Shown here in pieces: positions 45,969-52,995 of a DNA stretch of 64,000 bases. Source of the stretch: a bacterium M00.F.Ca.ET.205.01.1.1 (lineage in GTDB: Bacteria > Pseudomonadota > Alphaproteobacteria > Rhizobiales > Rhizobiaceae); the NCBI GenBank assembly GCA_004791255.1, contig SRUQ01000002.1, positions 248,001 through 312,000 of the forward strand. Reading direction: 5' to 3'. The translations under genes were made by a program, and so were the position numbers. Under the pieces are notes generated by a model. That model ran no database searches and was not told where the DNA came from. It saw only the letters and a list, made by a program, of their open reading frames with translations. The first letter of the stretch is position 1. The number at the start of each line of letters is the position of its first letter.

Positions 45969-46268
45969 CTAGGCGGCAGCCTCCATTGGCACGATCTTCT
46001 CAAGTTCCGGCGCTATTTTCCTCGCTTCGGTCTCCAACTCGTAGGCCTTCTGGAAATTCATCCAGAACTCGGGCGTGGTGTTAAAGAACCTGGCGAGGCG
46101 AAGGGCGGTGTCGGGTGTCAGCCCAACTTCTTCCTTGACGATACGCTCGATCCGGGTGCGCGGAAGATTGAGCTTCTTGGCAAGCGCGCCGGCACTCATG
46201 TCGAGCGGCACAAGATACTCCTCGCGCAGGAATTCTCCGGGGTGGATCGGGCGTGCAAACTTGGGCAT
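45969..46268 (-). CDS. higA: HigA family antitoxin, XRE helix-turn-helix
   Basis: Protein of 99 residues with the HigA opening PIHPGEFLREEYL and an XRE helix-turn-helix (about residues 24-62, LDMSAGALAKKLNLPRTRIERIVK, LTPDTALRLARFF), then the NTTPEFWMNFQ stretch typical of this antitoxin subfamily. It represses its own operon, presumably through the two GTATCA-N5-TGATAC dyads upstream. It is the second gene after the frameshifted higB, 34 bases away, with GAGG nine bases before its ATG. The protein appears intact. Confidence 0.92.
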   Translation of the reverse strand: MPKFARPIHPGEFLREEYLVPLDMSAGALAKKLNLPRTRIERIVKEEVGLTPDTALRLARFFNTTPEFWMNFQKAYELETEARKIAPELEKIVPMEAAA

Positions 46269-46302
46269 GGCTCAGGACCTCAACGGGTTAGGGCAAGTGC
46301 CC

Positions 46303-46580
46303 TCAATGGTAGTCTACGATCTCCGCCTCTTCGGCACCGGCAGCGGTCCATCTGAAGCAGATGCGCCACTGATCGTTGATACGTATCGAATATTGCCCGG
46401 CACGATCGGCTTTTAGCGCCTCAAGGTGGTTTCCTGGTGGTGACCGAAGGTCATTCAATTGGACGGCATTGTCGATTGCCCGAAGCCGGCGCTCTGCACG
46501 AGCGATCAAATCCGACGGAAATCCTTTCGGTGCCCCGCGGCGACCGCCTCCACCGTCTTGCCTCTGAACGAGACGATCAA
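46303..46580 (-). pseudogene. higB: HigB family toxin with a one-base frameshift near codon 19
   Basis: RelE-superfamily mRNA endonuclease toxin of the HigBA type. A TTG start at 46580, preceded by GGAG seven bases away, begins the canonical N-terminus M-I-V-S-F-R-G-K-T-V-E-A-V-A-A-G-H-R-K. That frame ends at a TGA after 24 codons, while the conserved remainder (GFPSDLIARAERRL, LNDLRSPPGN, LEALKADRAGQYSIRINDQWRICF, VEIVDYH-like end) continues in the -1 frame. The span of 278 bases is one short of 93 codons, exactly the family length of 92 residues plus stop. The likely event is loss of one A in an A-run at the CGAAAGG sequence. A recoding event (Lys codon AAG slipping to AAA) or a sequencing error would also explain it. 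Confidence 0.82.
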
Positions 46581-46598
46581 GAGCCTTCTCCGCTATCT

Positions 46599-46615
46599 GT
46601 ATCATACATTGATAC
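46599..46615. promoter_or_regulatory. higBA operator 1
   Basis: Inverted repeat GTATCA-TACAT-TGATAC. It overlaps the -10 element of the predicted higB promoter, so HigA bound here would block transcription. Confidence 0.75.
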
Positions 46616-46629
46616 AAAATCAGGCGCAA
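46601..46629 (-). promoter_or_regulatory. Predicted sigma-70 promoter of higBA
   Basis: On the minus strand TTGCGC (46629-46624) and TATGAT (46606-46601) are separated by exactly 17 bases. The predicted start of transcription is about 14 bases before the TTG codon of higB, giving a very short leader that still includes the GGAGAAGG ribosome site (46591-46584). Confidence 0.5.
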
Positions 46630-46636
46630 GAGGCGC

Positions 46637-46653
46637 GTATCATTGATTGATAC
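46637..46653. promoter_or_regulatory. higBA operator 2
   Basis: Second copy of the same dyad, GTATCA-TTGAT-TGATAC, centred 38 bp from operator 1 and just upstream of the predicted -35 element. Two matching 17-bp dyads in a 55-bp stretch are unlikely by chance and fit cooperative autoregulation by HigA. Confidence 0.72.
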
Positions 46654-46677
46654 AATCCGGCGTATCGCTAAGTCGCC

Positions 46678-48501
46678 CTACTCCACCGTAACCGACTTCG
46701 CCAGGTTGCGCGGCTGGTCGACGTCGGTGCCCATGAAGACGGCGGCGAAATAGGCCAGCATCTGGATCGGCAGGGCATAGATGATCGGCGAGATGATCTC
46801 CGGCACGTCGGGAAGGATGATCGTCTCCATCGTCTTCACGCTCGCCTGCGCAGCACCCTTGGCGTCGGTGATCAGGATGATCTTGCCGCCGCGTGCAGCG
46901 ACCTCCTGCATGTTAGACACGGTTTTCTCGAAGATGCGGTCATGCGGGGCGATGACGATGACCGGCATGTTCTCGTCGATCAGCGCGATCGGGCCATGCT
47001 TCAATTCGCCCGCGGCATAGCCCTCGGCGTGGATATAGGAGATTTCCTTGAGCTTCAGCGCGCCTTCCATGGCCAGCGGGAAATTGGTGTCGCGGCCGAG
47101 ATAGAGCACATCGGAATAGCGCGAGATTTCGCGCGCGATCCGCTCGATCTGGTCTTCGAGCTTCAGCACCTGGTTGGCATAGCGTGGCGCCTCCGACAAA
47201 GCCCGCACCAGCGCCTTTTCCTCCTGCGCCGAAATCGTGCCGCGCGCCACGCCGGCCCGCACGGCGAGCGAAGCCAGCACCGAAAGCTGGCAGGTGAAAG
47301 CCTTGGTCGAGGCGACGCCGATCTCCGGTCCTGCCAGCGTCGGCAGCACGACGTCGGATTCGCGCGCCATGGTCGATTCGCGCACATTGACGACGGCGCC
47401 AATCTTCATGCCGGCCTTGCGGCAATAGCGCAGCGAGGCCAGCGTGTCGGCGGTTTCGCCAGATTGCGAGATGAAGAAGGCGGCGTCGTCCGCCGATAGC
47501 GGCATTTCGCGATAGCGGAATTCCGAGGCGACATCGATGTCGACCGGCAGCCGCGCGTAGCGCTCGAACCAGTATTTGCTGATCAGGCCGGCGAGATAGG
47601 CCGTGCCGCAGGCCGAAATCGCCAGCCGGTTGATGGCGGCGAAATCGAACGGCAGGTCGAGTGGCTTGGAGACGCCGGAAACGAAATCGACATAATGCGC
47701 CAGCGTGTGCGAGATCACCTCGGGCTGTTCATGGATTTCCTTCTCCATGAAATGGCGGCGGTTGCCCTTGTCGACCATGAAGCTGGTCGACAGCGACTGC
47801 TGGCGCTTGCGCTCGACCTCTTTGCCGTCGATGTCGAAGATGGCGACGCCGTTGCGGCGCACGACCGCCCAGTCGCCGTCCTCGAGATAGGTGATCGAAT
47901 TGGTGAACGGGGCGAGCGCGATGGCGTCCGAGCCCAGGAACATCTCGCCGTCGCCATGGCCAACGGCCAGCGGCGGACCGTTGCGGGCGCCGACGATCAG
48001 GTCCTCATCACCTTTGAACATGATGGCCAGCGCAAAAGCGCCTTCGAGGCGTTTCAGCGCCTTGTGCGCCGCATCGACCGGCTTCAGCCCGGCGGCCAGT
48101 TCGCGCGCCACCAGATGGGCGACGACCTCGGTGTCGGTCTGTGACAAGAAGGAATAGCCGTCGCGGATCAACTCGTCGCGCAGTTCGGCGAAATTCTCGA
48201 TGATGCCGTTGTGGACGATGGCGACGCCATTGGAAAAATGCGGATGCGCGTTCGTCTCGTTGGGCACGCCATGGGTTGCCCAGCGCGTGTGGCCGATGCC
48301 GATGGTGCCGTCGAGCGGCTCGTCCTTGAGCCGGCGTTCGAGGTTGATCAGCTTGCCTTCGGCGCGCCGGCGGCCAAGCTCGCCGCGCTCGATGGTGGCG
48401 ACGCCGGCCGAGTCATAGCCGCGATATTCCAGCCGCTTCAGCGCGTCGACGATGAGCGGCGCAACCTGCGAGTGGCCGACAATTCCAACGATACCGCACA
48501 T
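46678..48501 (-). CDS. glmS: Glutamine-fructose-6-phosphate aminotransferase (isomerizing)
   Basis: Makes glucosamine-6-phosphate for peptidoglycan and LPS. The 607-residue protein starts MCGIVGIVG, with Cys2 as the N-terminal nucleophile after Met removal; an upstream in-frame ATG five codons earlier would bury this Cys and is rejected. The glutaminase domain runs to about 240 (GHTRWATHG, THSNGVAIVHNG-like block), then two SIS domains (SACGTAYLAG, SQSGETADT) and the C-terminal RNLAKSVTVE tail that seals the active site. It follows glmU by 173 bases on the same strand. Confidence 0.97.
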   Translation of the reverse strand: MCGIVGIVGHSQVAPLIVDALKRLEYRGYDSAGVATIERGELGRRRAEGKLINLERRLKDEPLDGTIGIGHTRWATHGVPNETNAHPHFSNGVAIVHNGIIENFAELRDELIRDGYSFLSQTDTEVVAHLVARELAAGLKPVDAAHKALKRLEGAFALAIMFKGDEDLIVGARNGPPLAVGHGDGEMFLGSDAIALAPFTNSITYLEDGDWAVVRRNGVAIFDIDGKEVERKRQQSLSTSFMVDKGNRRHFMEKEIHEQPEVISHTLAHYVDFVSGVSKPLDLPFDFAAINRLAISACGTAYLAGLISKYWFERYARLPVDIDVASEFRYREMPLSADDAAFFISQSGETADTLASLRYCRKAGMKIGAVVNVRESTMARESDVVLPTLAGPEIGVASTKAFTCQLSVLASLAVRAGVARGTISAQEEKALVRALSEAPRYANQVLKLEDQIERIAREISRYSDVLYLGRDTNFPLAMEGALKLKEISYIHAEGYAAGELKHGPIALIDENMPVIVIAPHDRIFEKTVSNMQEVAARGGKIILITDAKGAAQASVKTMETIILPDVPEIISPIIYALPIQMLAYFAAVFMGTDVDQPRNLAKSVTVE

Positions 48502-48580
48502 GCAGACAGCCCCCAATTGCCCATGGAAAACCAGCGCTATTTAGGGATGGCCGGCCTGCCGTGAAAGTCACATTGCATTT

Positions 48581-48598
48581 CGTCCGCTGTAACGGACG
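48581..48598. repeat. Small inverted repeat between glmU and glmS
   Basis: CGTCCG (48581-48586) and CGGACG (48593-48598) flank CTGTAA in the 173-base intergenic leader of glmS. A short T-run follows on the plus strand only, where no gene ends, so a terminator role for glmU is doubtful. The rest of the leader shows no glmS ribozyme-like features that I can recognise. Confidence 0.3.
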
Positions 48599-48674
48599 TT
48601 TTCGCACGCATGCACCATGACAGGCCGCTCTTGCAATCCGGTTAGTGCAATTGCTCGGGTTTTGGGGGTCGGCT

Positions 48675-50033
48675 TTACTTTTTCTTCGCCGCCGCAGCCG
48701 AGGCAAAGCGCTCGCGCAGTTCCTTGCCCTTGCCAGGAATGGTCTTCTGGCGGGCGCGGCCGAAGGCCAGCGCGTCCTCGGGCACGCTTTCGGTGATGAC
48801 GCTGCCCGATGCGATGTAGCCGCCCTTGCCGATCGTGACCGGCGCCACCAGCGAGGAGTTTGAACCGACAAACGCGCCCTCGCCGATGTCGGTGAAGAAT
48901 TTCGAATAGCCATCATAGTTGCAGGTGATAGTGCCGGCGCCGATGTTGGCCCCGGCGCCGATGCGCGCGTCGCCGATATAGGTCAAGTGGTTGACCTTGG
49001 CGCCTTCCTCGACGACAGCCTGCTTGACCTCGCAGAAATTGCCGACTTTTGCCTTGGTCCTGAGGTCGGCGCCCGGCCGCAGCCGCGCGAACGGCCCGAC
49101 ATCGCAATTGGTCGCGATGACAGCGCCCTCAATGTGGCTGAAAGCATGGATTTTCGCGCCCGAAGCAACCTTGACGCCCGTCCCGAACCAGACATTAGGT
49201 TCCACAAGCGTGTCGGCGCCAATCTCGGTGTCGTGCGAGAAATACACCGTTTCCGGCGCAATCAGCGTCACCCCCGACAGCATCGCCTCACGGCGGCGGC
49301 GCGTCTGCCAGATGGCTTCCGCCTCGGCGAGTTCGGCGCGGTTGTTGATGCCGAGAGCGCTCTCGAAGCTCGCTTCGGTGGCGACGACGTCCAGGCCCTG
49401 GGCGCCGGCGATCTCGACGATGTCGGTCAGATAATATTCGCCCTTGGCGTTCTTGTTGCCGACCGCATCGAGCAGTTTCAGCGCATGTTTGCCGGCCACC
49501 GCCATCATGCCGGCATTGCAGAAGGTGATCTTCTTCTCGGCCTCGGAACAGTCCTTCTCCTCGCGGATTGCGACCAGCTTGCCGGCCCTTTCGATCAGCC
49601 GGCCATAGCCGGTTGGGTTGGCTGTGCGGAAACCGATGACCACGACGGCCGCACCGTCCGCCAGTTTGCCGCGCGCAGCGGCAAGCGCCTCCGCGTCGAT
49701 CAGCGGCGTGTCGCCGAACATCACGAGGACGTCGTCGTAACCCATTGATATCGCTTCGCGTGCGGCAAGCACGGCATGCGCGGTGCCGAGGCGCCTTTCC
49801 TGCACGAACAACTCCGCGGCCGGCGCGAATTTTGCCGCCGCCTTACGCATGTCGTCGGCGCCATGGCCGATCACCAGCGCCAGCCCGCTGGCGCCCGCAG
49901 CCTCCGCCGCCTTCACCACATGGGCAACCATCGGCAGGCCGGCGATCTGGTGCAGCACCTTCGGCAGTGCGCTCTTCATGCGCGTGCCTTCGCCGGCGGC
50001 GAGGATGACGGACAGGCAGGATCTCTGGCTCAT
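48675..50033 (-). CDS. glmU: Bifunctional UDP-N-acetylglucosamine pyrophosphorylase / glucosamine-1-phosphate N-acetyltransferase
   Basis: Cytoplasmic enzyme of 452 residues supplying UDP-GlcNAc. The N-terminal uridylyltransferase has [20 protein letters not shown] (residues 9-28). The C-terminal left-handed beta-helix is visible as repeated hexapeptides ([48 protein letters not shown]), with the [16 protein letters not shown] acetyl-CoA region near the end. Upstream partner of glmS on the same strand; the two steps lie on the same pathway. Confidence 0.97.
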   Translation of the reverse strand: MSQRSCLSVILAAGEGTRMKSALPKVLHQIAGLPMVAHVVKAAEAAGASGLALVIGHGADDMRKAAAKFAPAAELFVQERRLGTAHAVLAAREAISMGYDDVLVMFGDTPLIDAEALAAARGKLADGAAVVVIGFRTANPTGYGRLIERAGKLVAIREEKDCSEAEKKITFCNAGMMAVAGKHALKLLDAVGNKNAKGEYYLTDIVEIAGAQGLDVVATEASFESALGINNRAELAEAEAIWQTRRRREAMLSGVTLIAPETVYFSHDTEIGADTLVEPNVWFGTGVKVASGAKIHAFSHIEGAVIATNCDVGPFARLRPGADLRTKAKVGNFCEVKQAVVEEGAKVNHLTYIGDARIGAGANIGAGTITCNYDGYSKFFTDIGEGAFVGSNSSLVAPVTIGKGGYIASGSVITESVPEDALAFGRARQKTIPGKGKELRERFASAAAAKKK

Positions 50034-50210
50034 GGATGGACAACCGTATGAAAAGGGTGGGAATCAAATCATGCTAACAGCGGCGCGATGCTGCACCAAT
50101 GCGGTTAAATTCCGATGGCCGAGGCGGTTGTCTCCCAATCAGGCGAGTGTTGGTCTTGCAGAAAGTTTCGGGGATAGTGGCACTGGCATGCCCTGAAAAG
50201 GACACTGTAG

Positions 50211-51341
50211 ATGTTGAACCGTGACCTGTATGCTCTTCCTGCGTTCATAATTTTTCTTTGCATATTGATCTGTCCGGACATCGCCCGGGCTGACTACTCC
50301 ACCCCACATGCCGAGGTGGTTTGCCAACCCGGCCACAATGTCGCATTGGTTCGCTTTACAATGACGGCGGACGAAGAGCCAATCGTATATCGTCAACTAC
50401 CGACCAGCGCCGACCAGGGACTATCGGCGGCGCCGACTCTCGGCCAATCGAATTGCACCATGGCCAATGGCTGGACGCTCCGCCTTCGCGACGGGCAGAA
50501 GCAAGCCTTTGGCTATGGCATGGGCGGTGGCGATCCGCCGGCCTTCTTCAGCCTCTGGATTGCAAAGCGAAAAATTCTATCGCGTAAACAATGGAAGTCC
50601 GGCTTCGGGGTGGACGAAGCCCCCTGGCTGATCGGTCTTGTCATTCGGCCGGATCGGCTGAGCTATTGCTATGCAGCCCATAGCTACGCCGCGCCTGACA
50701 ATGGGGTGATCACCTGCCGAGACGAGGCATTCCAGCTAATTCGCCACGAGATTGATCGCGTCGAGTATGGGACATCAGGTCGCCGTCCGCCGGTCGGAAC
50801 CATACTGCTGGCGCGTGGTACGTCAGAGCCGCGTCTCTGCCGAAAACTCCTGCGCCTTCGGCCAAAAGGATTTCAGGGTGTCGGCACCACCGTCAACGAC
50901 ACCGCCAACGTCTTCCCAGTGGAGACTGCGGGGCAAGATATCAACATTGCAACGGTCGAAGTGTCCCCCGGCGTGCGTCGCAAGCTTGTCCGTTGGAGCG
51001 GGATCAATCATTATTTCGACGGCGACCTTATGCTGCTGGCCCCGGTCACGGCCGACCCTTCGAAAATCCTAAAAGAGAGCATGCTTGACGACGATGGGGA
51101 CAAGTTCCCGGCTGACAAATTGCCATCGGGATGGAGCGTGATAGCCGGAAGCATGCCGGGGCTGTATCCGGATGTGAGTTGGCGCTACGTCCACTTCGAT
51201 ACGCAGTGGATCGATGGAAAGCTCTATTTGCTGGCCCAAGCAACCAATCTGCAACAGCGCCCTACCGCTATCCTCGTCCAGCCTCTCGCCAATGGATTCA
51301 AAAGCGTCTGCGTTTTTCAGCGAGTCGAGCCAAACTTCTGA
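50211..51341 (+). CDS. Secreted protein of unknown function
   Basis: Not a family I recognise. The 376-residue product starts MLNRDLYALPAFIIFLCILICPDIARA, a good Sec signal peptide with an ARA cleavage site. The mature part has about seven Cys (for example CQPGHN, SNCTMANGW, YCYAAHSY, VITCRDE, RLCRK), suggesting disulfides, and many aromatic residues in a beta-rich pattern (WRYVHFDTQWIDGKLYLLAQATN near the end). It has lower GC and more mixed codon choice than neighbours, consistent with an acquired or fast-evolving gene. Position between glmU (divergent) and ccdA (convergent) gives no functional hint. Confidence 0.75.
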   Translation: MLNRDLYALPAFIIFLCILICPDIARADYSTPHAEVVCQPGHNVALVRFTMTADEEPIVYRQLPTSADQGLSAAPTLGQSNCTMANGWTLRLRDGQKQAFGYGMGGGDPPAFFSLWIAKRKILSRKQWKSGFGVDEAPWLIGLVIRPDRLSYCYAAHSYAAPDNGVITCRDEAFQLIRHEIDRVEYGTSGRRPPVGTILLARGTSEPRLCRKLLRLRPKGFQGVGTTVNDTANVFPVETAGQDINIATVEVSPGVRRKLVRWSGINHYFDGDLMLLAPVTADPSKILKESMLDDDGDKFPADKLPSGWSVIAGSMPGLYPDVSWRYVHFDTQWIDGKLYLLAQATNLQQRPTAILVQPLANGFKSVCVFQRVEPNF

Positions 51342-51359
51342 CAGCAATCACAAGGGGTG

Positions 51360-52106
51360 CTACCCCAGCCGCCCCAGCACCGGGAAATTCTCCAGCAGCC
51401 AATAGGACACCGTCTGCACGCCGCCGGTCAGGAAGAACACGCCGGCAACCACCAGCAGCGCGCCGATCGCCTTTTCGACGCGGCCGAGATGGACACGGAA
51501 TTTGCCGAGGAAGCGCATGAAGGCGCCGGAGAACAGGGCCGCGACCAGGAACGGGATGCCGAGGCCGAGCGAATAGGCGGCGAGCAGCAATGCGCCCTCG
51601 CCGACCGTCTCGCGGCCGCCGGCCAGCGTCAGGATCGGTCCCAGCACCGGGCCGATGCAGGGCGTCCAACCAAAGGCGAAAGCCAGGCCCATGACGTAGG
51701 CGGCGACGGCGCTGGCCGGCTTGCCCTGCGACTGGAAGCGCGCCTCGCGCGACAGCAGCGGGATGCGCAGGATGCCGAGGAAATTCAGGCCCATCAGGAT
51801 GATCAGCACGCCGGCGCCCATCGCCAGCGGCTCCTGCCAGACGCGCAGCAGCCGACCGATGGTCGAGGCGCCGGCGCCGAGCGCCACGAACACGGTGGAG
51901 AAGCCGAGCACGAAGGCGAGCGAGGAATAGAGCAACGCACCGCGCGTGCCCTCGCGTGCCGTCACGCCCGCATTGCCGCGGAAATCATCGACCGACACGC
52001 CGGCCATGTAGCAGAGATAGGGCGGCACCAGCGGCAGCACGCAAGGCGACAGGAACGAGAGGGCTCCCGCCCCGACCGCGCTGACATAGCCGATATCCAA
52101 TGCCAT
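51360..52106 (-). CDS. ccdA: Cytochrome c biogenesis protein CcdA
   Basis: Inner-membrane thiol-disulfide transporter of 248 residues that passes reducing power from cytoplasmic thioredoxin to the periplasm. Six helices are visible, with the redox Cys in LSPCVLPLVPPY (helix 1) and FGWTPCIGP (helix 4). ATG 52106 begins MALDIGYVSAVGAGALSFLSPC, the standard family start; a long in-frame upstream extension is not protein-like. The divergent small secreted protein upstream contains a Cys pair, but a functional link is only a guess. Confidence 0.92.
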   Translation of the reverse strand: MALDIGYVSAVGAGALSFLSPCVLPLVPPYLCYMAGVSVDDFRGNAGVTAREGTRGALLYSSLAFVLGFSTVFVALGAGASTIGRLLRVWQEPLAMGAGVLIILMGLNFLGILRIPLLSREARFQSQGKPASAVAAYVMGLAFAFGWTPCIGPVLGPILTLAGGRETVGEGALLLAAYSLGLGIPFLVAALFSGAFMRFLGKFRVHLGRVEKAIGALLVVAGVFFLTGGVQTVSYWLLENFPVLGRLG

Positions 52107-52272
52107 TCCAAAGCTCCGACCGCTCTGGCAACGATATAGCGGCACGCGGACCTGCCCGCCAATCACCATCATGTGGCAAGTCATCGCGGTCCGGGAAGAA
52201 ATCACCTGCCCATGGCGTTGACACAAGGAGGCCGCGATTTCCCGCGCGTCTCCAGAAATCAGGGAGATCTCC

Positions 52273-52650
52273 ATGAAAACCATGACCGTAGCGCTGGCCG
52301 CGCTCCTGCTCGGCACGACCGCTTCCTTTGCCGCCGAGGCATGGAAGGAAGCCGAAGTCGGCGGCACCAAGATCTACACCGACGCCAAAGGCATGACGCT
52401 CTACAGCTATGACAAGGACGAGAAGGGCAAGACCAACTGCTATGACAAATGCGCCACCAACTGGCCGCCGCTTAAGGCCGAAGCCGGCGCCAAGGCGGAT
52501 GACGAATGGAGCGTTGTCGATCGCACTGACGGAACCAAGATGTGGGCCTATGACGGCAAGCCGGTCTACACCTTCATCAAGGACAAGAAGGCTGGCGACA
52601 TGAGCGGTGACGGTGTCGCCGGCGTCTGGCACGTCGTCAAGGCCGACTGA
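52273..52650 (+). CDS. Secreted COG4315-type repeat protein
   Basis: Small exported protein of 125 residues. The signal peptide MKTMTVALAALLLGTTASFA ends in SFA without a lipobox Cys. Two repeats of the COG4315/PF03640 type are seen: YSYDKDEKGKTNCYDKCATNWPPL and WAYDGKPVYTFIKDK. Homologues are usually named conserved lipoprotein although this one is not lipidated. Function unknown. Divergent from ccdA. Confidence 0.87.
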   Translation: MKTMTVALAALLLGTTASFAAEAWKEAEVGGTKIYTDAKGMTLYSYDKDEKGKTNCYDKCATNWPPLKAEAGAKADDEWSVVDRTDGTKMWAYDGKPVYTFIKDKKAGDMSGDGVAGVWHVVKAD

Positions 52651-52995
52651 ATTCTCCCGATCCGGAGAGTTCCGTTTGAAGCGGGTCTCCCCCTGGCCGC
52701 CGGGCATTCCGTGGTCCGGCGGCCTGCCTGTCGTGGCGTCGAGCCGGCGCGTTGCTCGCCCGCCTCGGACGGCAACGAATTGAGCCGCTTCCGATTATCC
52801 CGGACCGCTGCCGGCTCATTCGAAAAATGTGATTTTCTCCATACACTCTAAGAGTGTATTGCTGCCGGCATCCCTGCAATTTGGCCGCTTCCCCTTGACC
52901 GGATGCAAAAGCGCGGCCATGTGAGCGACGAACAGATCGAGATTTCGTCGCGCGTTGCGGAGTTCTTCCGCCGCCCACAGCTGATATGAGACCTC
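52651..52995. other. 345-base gap before topA
   Basis: No gene is supported on either strand. A short in-frame stretch ending at 52989 (last residues SSRVAEFFRRPQLI) stops seven bases before topA and could be a small leader peptide or chance. A possible -35 TTGACC is at 52894-52899. The main feature is the perfect palindrome at 52841-52859. In many relatives dprA precedes topA; it is not here. Confidence 0.55.
52841..52859. promoter_or_regulatory. 19-bp perfect palindrome upstream of topA
   Basis: ATACACTC-TAA-GAGTGTAT: eight-base arms around a three-base centre, in the most AT-rich part of the gap and about 135 bases before the topA start. It looks like an operator for a dimeric repressor. 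No regulator gene lies beside it. Confidence 0.5.

Noticed and set aside
46303..46629. higB as one intact 108-codon gene starting at 46629 or 46605
   Set aside because: The first 20-30 residues in that frame do not resemble HigB, there is no ribosome site, and those starts fall inside or upstream of the predicted promoter and operator, whereas the TTG at 46580 gives the family N-terminus.
48581..48598. A glmS-type ribozyme or leader riboswitch before glmS
   Set aside because: Only a six-base inverted repeat is seen; no ribozyme core could be recognised, and the class is typical of Firmicutes.
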